Assembly (NCBI GenBank): GCA_936440205.1
Contig: OW387135.1
Span: 28,498,792-28,562,791, forward strand
DNA: 64,000 nt
Origin: Lepidonotus clava
Lineage: Eukaryota > Annelida > Polychaeta > Phyllodocida > Polynoidae
Direction: 5' to 3'
Part shown: positions 60,233 through 64,000 of the stretch, in pieces
Numbering within the stretch: the stretch's first letter is position 1
Layout of the letters: every line of letters starts with the position of its first letter
Notes under the pieces: model-generated
What the model was told of the DNA's origin: nothing
What the model saw: the letters and a program-made list of their open reading frames with translations, nothing else
Databases searched by the model: none
Made by a program: the position numbers and the translations under genes

Positions 60233-60695
60233 GTCCTATGAATGGGGGTAGTTGTCCTATGAAGGGGGGTAGTTGTCCTATGAATGGGGGTAGTTGTCCT
60301 ACTAATGGGGGTAGTTCTCCCATCTTAGGGGTAGTTGTCCTCTCAAGGGGGTTGTTGTCCTATCATAGGGGCAGTTGTTTTACCATTGGGGGTAGTTGTC
60401 TTATCTGTAGGGGTAATTGTCCTAAAGGGGTAATTGTCCTACCTATATGGATAATTGTCCTAATTAGAGAGGTGATTGTCCTACAGGGATAGTTGTCCTT
60501 TAGGGGTAGTTTTCCTACTCATAGGGGTAATTGTCCTAATGGTTAGTTGTCCTAATGGTTAGTTGTCCCAGGGGTAGTTGTCCTAAAGGGGTAATAGTCC
60601 TAGGGGGTAATAGTCCTAGGGGGTCGTTGTCCTAGGGGGTAGTTTTCCCAGGAGTAGTTGTCCCAGGGAAAGTTGTCCCAGGGGTCATTGTCCTA
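60233..60695. repeat. Minisatellite array, GGGGTAGTTGTCC orientation
   Basis: The reverse complement of the array at 59,716-60,163, with a similar length and unit count. An 84-residue plus-strand frame of NGGSCPM repeats (60,238-60,492) results from it and is not a gene. It ends directly before the LINE at 60,725. Confidence 0.9.
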
Positions 60696-60724
60696 GAATC
60701 AGTAATAGGTGTGAAGAGCAGAGA

Positions 60725-61567
60725 AGGGGCATAATTCGCCTTATTCCAAAGAAAGCAGCAGACAAACATAAGCTAACTAATTGGAGGCCAATAACTTTAC
60801 TAAATACAGACTACAAAATACTGACTAAATCTTTAGCATGCAGACTGAAAGAATATCTAAAAGACATAGTAATTTATATTCAGATCAACTGGGTTTATGA
60901 GAGGGAGGTATATTGGAACAAATATTAATCTTGCCGAAGATATTACAGAGCAAACTTCTGAAAATGAGGACCCCTCTTGGCTTCTAGCTTTAGATTTCAA
61001 AAAAGCCTTTGATTCCATATCTTGGGAATGTATTATAGAAACCTTGGAATTATTTGGATTTGGAAATAACTTTGTAAATTGGATAAAGGTCATTTATAAT
61101 GAAGCAGAAACATGTGTTTCTAATAATGGATTCAATACATCATTGTTTCATCCTACACGAGGTTCGCCGTGATATAACCATAGCTGTTGATACGGCGTTA
61201 AACACCAATAACGAACGATCCTACACGAGGCACTCAGCAAGGCTGTTGCCTTTCCCCTTTTCTTTTTGTTATTGTAGTTGAAATATTAGCAATCATAGTG
61301 GGAGAAAGGGAGACCATAAGAGGTATTAAGATAGCTAAACGACAGGTTAAAATTTCCTTGTTTGCAGATGATGTGGTGTGTTATTGTAGAAGCAAGGCTG
61401 ATTTATTGTGTATCCTTGATTGTTTAAAGAGGTTTCGGCGTTATTCTGGTTTTTTTTTTTTTTGGTTTTTTTTTTGGTTTTTTTTTATTTCGCAAAAGGC
61501 AGTTAGACAATTCTCAACGCTTAGCACTGATTTTCAGAATTATACACTGAATTCTATCAAAGGTTGA
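60725..61567 (+). mobile_element. L1/Tx1-like LINE, reverse transcriptase part
   Basis: Plus-strand frames read IIRLIPKKAADKHKLTNWRP, LLNTDYKILTKSLACRLK, TGFMRGRYIGTNINLAED, LALDFKKAFDSISWECI, NGFNTSLFHPTRG then TQQGCCLSPFLF and ISLFADDVVCYC. These are RT motifs in the correct order with the spacing of the L1/Tx1 group. A frameshift near 60,890 and an inserted tail at 61,163-61,217 break it. The 5' part is missing. It continues after an interrupting element, at about 63,690. Confidence 0.82.
61150..61230. mobile_element. 55-bp retroposon tail with 13-bp target duplication
   Basis: ATCCTACACGAGG occurs at 61,150-61,162 and 61,218-61,230. Between them lie 55 foreign bases containing GCCGTGATATAACC and ACGGCGTTAAACACCAAT. 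Such a tail is familiar from SINEs and LINEs of molluscs and related animals (from memory). Taking it out restores the uninterrupted RT reading HPTRG-TQQGC, which proves it is an insertion. It is a strongly 5'-truncated retroposon. Confidence 0.88.
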
Positions 61568-63690
61568 GTATAACTCTAACATTAGTGGCAACAGGTGTTT
61601 AACAATATAAAAATACACATACAATTTAATTATACATTTAAAGAAATAAGGAATATGGGGGAGGGGGGATATGAGACATGGATAATACATCTATACAGCT
61701 TATGTTATACCAAGATACGCCTTACATCTAAATTTAAATTCAACGTAGGAAACCGATTGTTGTATTACAGCGGGAGCTTCATTCCACATAATGCTACCAG
61801 CATAGATAGGTGATGAGAATGTCTTTGTTAAGACCACTTCAGGGACCTTTAAGACTAATTTAGCAAACTGCCTTGTAGGCAGATCACGATCATCAATATA
61901 AAGGGGATCAGAAGATCTTTTATACATTAGTCCCATCAAATGTAAAGATCTTCTTTGCTCAAGATTGCCCATGCCAACTCTACGTATCCTCTCTGCTTTG
62001 TCAATTTTATCACCAAATATAATTCTAGTAAATCTATTGAACATAGCCTGGAGACGATCCTTTTTTTCATTAGACAATAAAATATAGTAAAAATCATTGT
62101 AATCAAACAAAGGTAAAATTGTTGTTTTGAACAAATATAAAGCAGTTTCAGTTGACATGAGATGTCTGATTTTTGAAAAAGTTACCTTTTTTGCAGCGAG
62201 AGAGCCCACAATCTTATTGTATTGGGCATCACCTGAGAATTTCTTATCTAACATGGTACCCAAATAGTTGTATTTATCAACACAATTTATCAAATTCTCA
62301 CCCAATTTCAAAATGGGAGTTCCCAAAGTTACCTTCCTATATGCATAATGAATGTACTCTGTTTTTTTGATATTTAATGTTATCCTATTGTTGATACACC
62401 AATTAAACACATTATCTAAATCAGCTTGCATATCACTATATACTGTAGTACAGTCTTTGTTTGCATGATATAATACAGTGTCATCAGCAAATAACAGACA
62501 ATGTGAGTGTAACAAAACATTAGGCAAATCATTTATGTAAACCAAGAACAATGTAGGACCCAAAGTTGATCCCTGAGGGACTCCAGTGACCAGACCATGT
62601 TCATCTGAGTAGTTCCCTTTATACAATGTGACTTGACTACGGTTTGTTAAATAATCCTGCAGGAGAGCAACAGTTTTAGGTAATATTCCACTTAGGGTAA
62701 GTTTTTTGAGCAGTACTTCATGGTTTATTGAATCAAAAGCTTTTTTTATATCCAAGAATGTTGATAAAACTATTTCACCATTATCTAAATGCAACATGAT
62801 ATCATCAACTAATTTCGATACCGCAGATGAAGTAGAATGATTTTTTCGAAATCCATGTTGTAAATTAGTGAAAAAATTAGTATCTTCATAAAACTTCTTC
62901 AATTGCGTCATGTATCAACTGCTCAACTAACTTTCCTATAACAGGTAAAATCGAAATTGGACGGAGTTCACCAGGTGTAGTAGGATTTGATACTTTCTTC
63001 AATGGAATAACGGTTGCTGACTTCCATACATCAGGAAAACTGGCTGTCTTCACTACCAGATTAGCCAGACACAATAATAGTTCTGGCTTATGTAACATGG
63101 CATCCTTAAATAAACGTGTACCGTACTCTCTTATACCAGAAGACTTATAAATGTTAAGACCTTTAATTTTAGAGATAACATTCTCAAGTGTAAACTCTAC
63201 TAAATTAAATTCATGAATATGATTAGGGTGATCATCCAGGAAGTGTGTATCAACATTCTCACCAAATTCCCTCGAAAGTCCAGGTCCAATTGATGTAAAA
63301 AATTCATTAACAGACTGGGCAACTGAGGCATTATCCAATAATTTACCATTGTCATCCCTAAGTAAGATACCACATGTATCGGTAGAATTAAATAATTCTG
63401 ATTTAATAACTCTCCAAAACTTCTTAGCATTGTCATCATGTTGTTCCAACTGTTCCTTAATAAAATTACTCCTTGCATATCTAAATGCAACATTCGTTCT
63501 ATTCCGTAAATTTTTGGCTAAAAATAAATATTCATCGTTACCGGTCAATCTAGCTTTCCTGTAAAAATAATCGCGATCTTTCTGTAAACTAAGTAACTCA
63601 TCAGTTAACCAGCCAGGACGATCAACAGAGACATAATAGTCTCTATATGGACAAAGAGAGTCTGCGATACTAATCAGGACATTGTGAATA
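61450..63690 (-). mobile_element. L2/CR1-like LINE inserted into the L1/Tx1-like LINE
   Basis: On the minus strand, 63,704-62,886 reads a pre-RT and finger region (RPGWLTDELLSLQKDRDYFY, ELRPISILPVIGKLVEQLI). Then 62,911-61,700 reads LQHGFRKNHSTSSAVSKLV, FLDIKKAFDSINHEVL, GVPQGSTLGPTLFLVYINDL, LLFADDTVLY and the C-terminal region to WNEAPAVIQQ. One frameshift near 62,895 separates the two; otherwise it is open for 675 codons. The endonuclease part is absent. The T-rich run at 61,450-61,490 is its poly-A tail seen from the other strand. It is relatively young compared with its host. Confidence 0.82.
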
Positions 63691-64000
63691 CAATCAATAA
63701 ACATAAAACAAAGCTTTTACAACTAGGAAAGAATATCTCACAGACCAACTACTATATGCCTTTTGAGGTAGTTGCTACTTGGTATAAAAATAGGCAAAAA
63801 GAACAATGCTGACATTAGCTATATATGGAATTTTGAAGAGAGACTAAACAAATGTGTATAGATCTGCCATGATTGGACCAATATAAATTTATCTATCAAT
63901 GGTAAAATAGTGGTAATCAATAGCTTACTTATGCCTTTGTTCCTGTATCCACCTTCTGTTTCATTCACTCCAAAAATGGTATTTGTGGAGTTTAAAAAGA
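63690..64000 (+). mobile_element. Continuation of the L1/Tx1-like LINE after RT
   Basis: Plus-strand frames read KTKLLQLGKNISQTNYYMP, then KNNADISYIWNFEERLNKC, and INGKIVVINSLLMPLFLYPP followed by MVFVEFKK. This is the post-RT region of L1/Tx1 ORF2 and follows logically on YSGF at 61,455. One small frameshift and one stop are present. It runs off the window end. Confidence 0.75.

Noticed and set aside
60238-60492. 84-residue open frame of NGGSCPM-type repeats
   Set aside because: It follows the minisatellite unit length, has no exon-like borders and disappears where unit length changes.
61700-63704. The minus-strand reverse transcriptase as a retrovirus or LTR element
   Set aside because: The RT motifs (LQHGFRKNHST, GVPQGSTLGP, FADDTVLY) are those of non-LTR LINEs; there is no protease, integrase or terminal direct repeat.

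Overview
The window is animal nuclear DNA: AT-rich, with long introns, GT-AG splicing and many transposon remnants. The dominant receptor type (the LDLa/LRR/7TM family typified by snail GRL101) and a short retroposon tail of a kind common in bivalves and brachiopods suggest a marine invertebrate, most likely a lophotrochozoan. The phylum is inference.

Layout. (1) 1-22,640: no host gene recognised. It holds short inverted-repeat elements, a broken piggyBac transposase gene (10,252-12,843, minus), TTAA-flanked palindrome-bearing elements, tandem repeats and a CpG-rich element. (2) 22,641-59,367, plus strand: one large gene whose 36 coding exons join in a single open frame of 2,144 residues, with every junction GT-AG and phase-compatible. 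The predicted protein is a giant adhesion-like receptor: signal peptide, somatomedin B, C-type lectin 1, EGF, five CUB domains (the third without cysteines), C-type lectins 2 and 3, LDLa repeats with a cysteine-rich insert, five leucine-rich repeats, a relaxin/LGR-type hinge, a rhodopsin-class seven-helix domain and a short lysine-rich tail. A TATA box and a five-codon upstream ORF precede it. Its introns hold many repeat elements, one LINE fragment and several tandem repeats. (3) 59,716-60,695: two arrays of one short minisatellite in opposite orientation, forming a roughly 1 kb inverted repeat. (4) 60,725-64,000: an L1/Tx1-like LINE on the plus strand, broken by a 55-bp retroposon tail with a 13-bp target duplication and by a nearly complete L2/CR1-like LINE on the minus strand.

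The main discovery candidate is the receptor, which puts glycan-binding, protein-binding and lipoprotein-type modules on one G-protein-coupled signalling domain. A second theme is that several non-autonomous DNA elements carry internal arrays of one 16-23 bp motif in both orientations, some with piggyBac-type TTAA ends. No retrovirus, LTR element, Polinton, CRISPR array or RNA gene was recognised.
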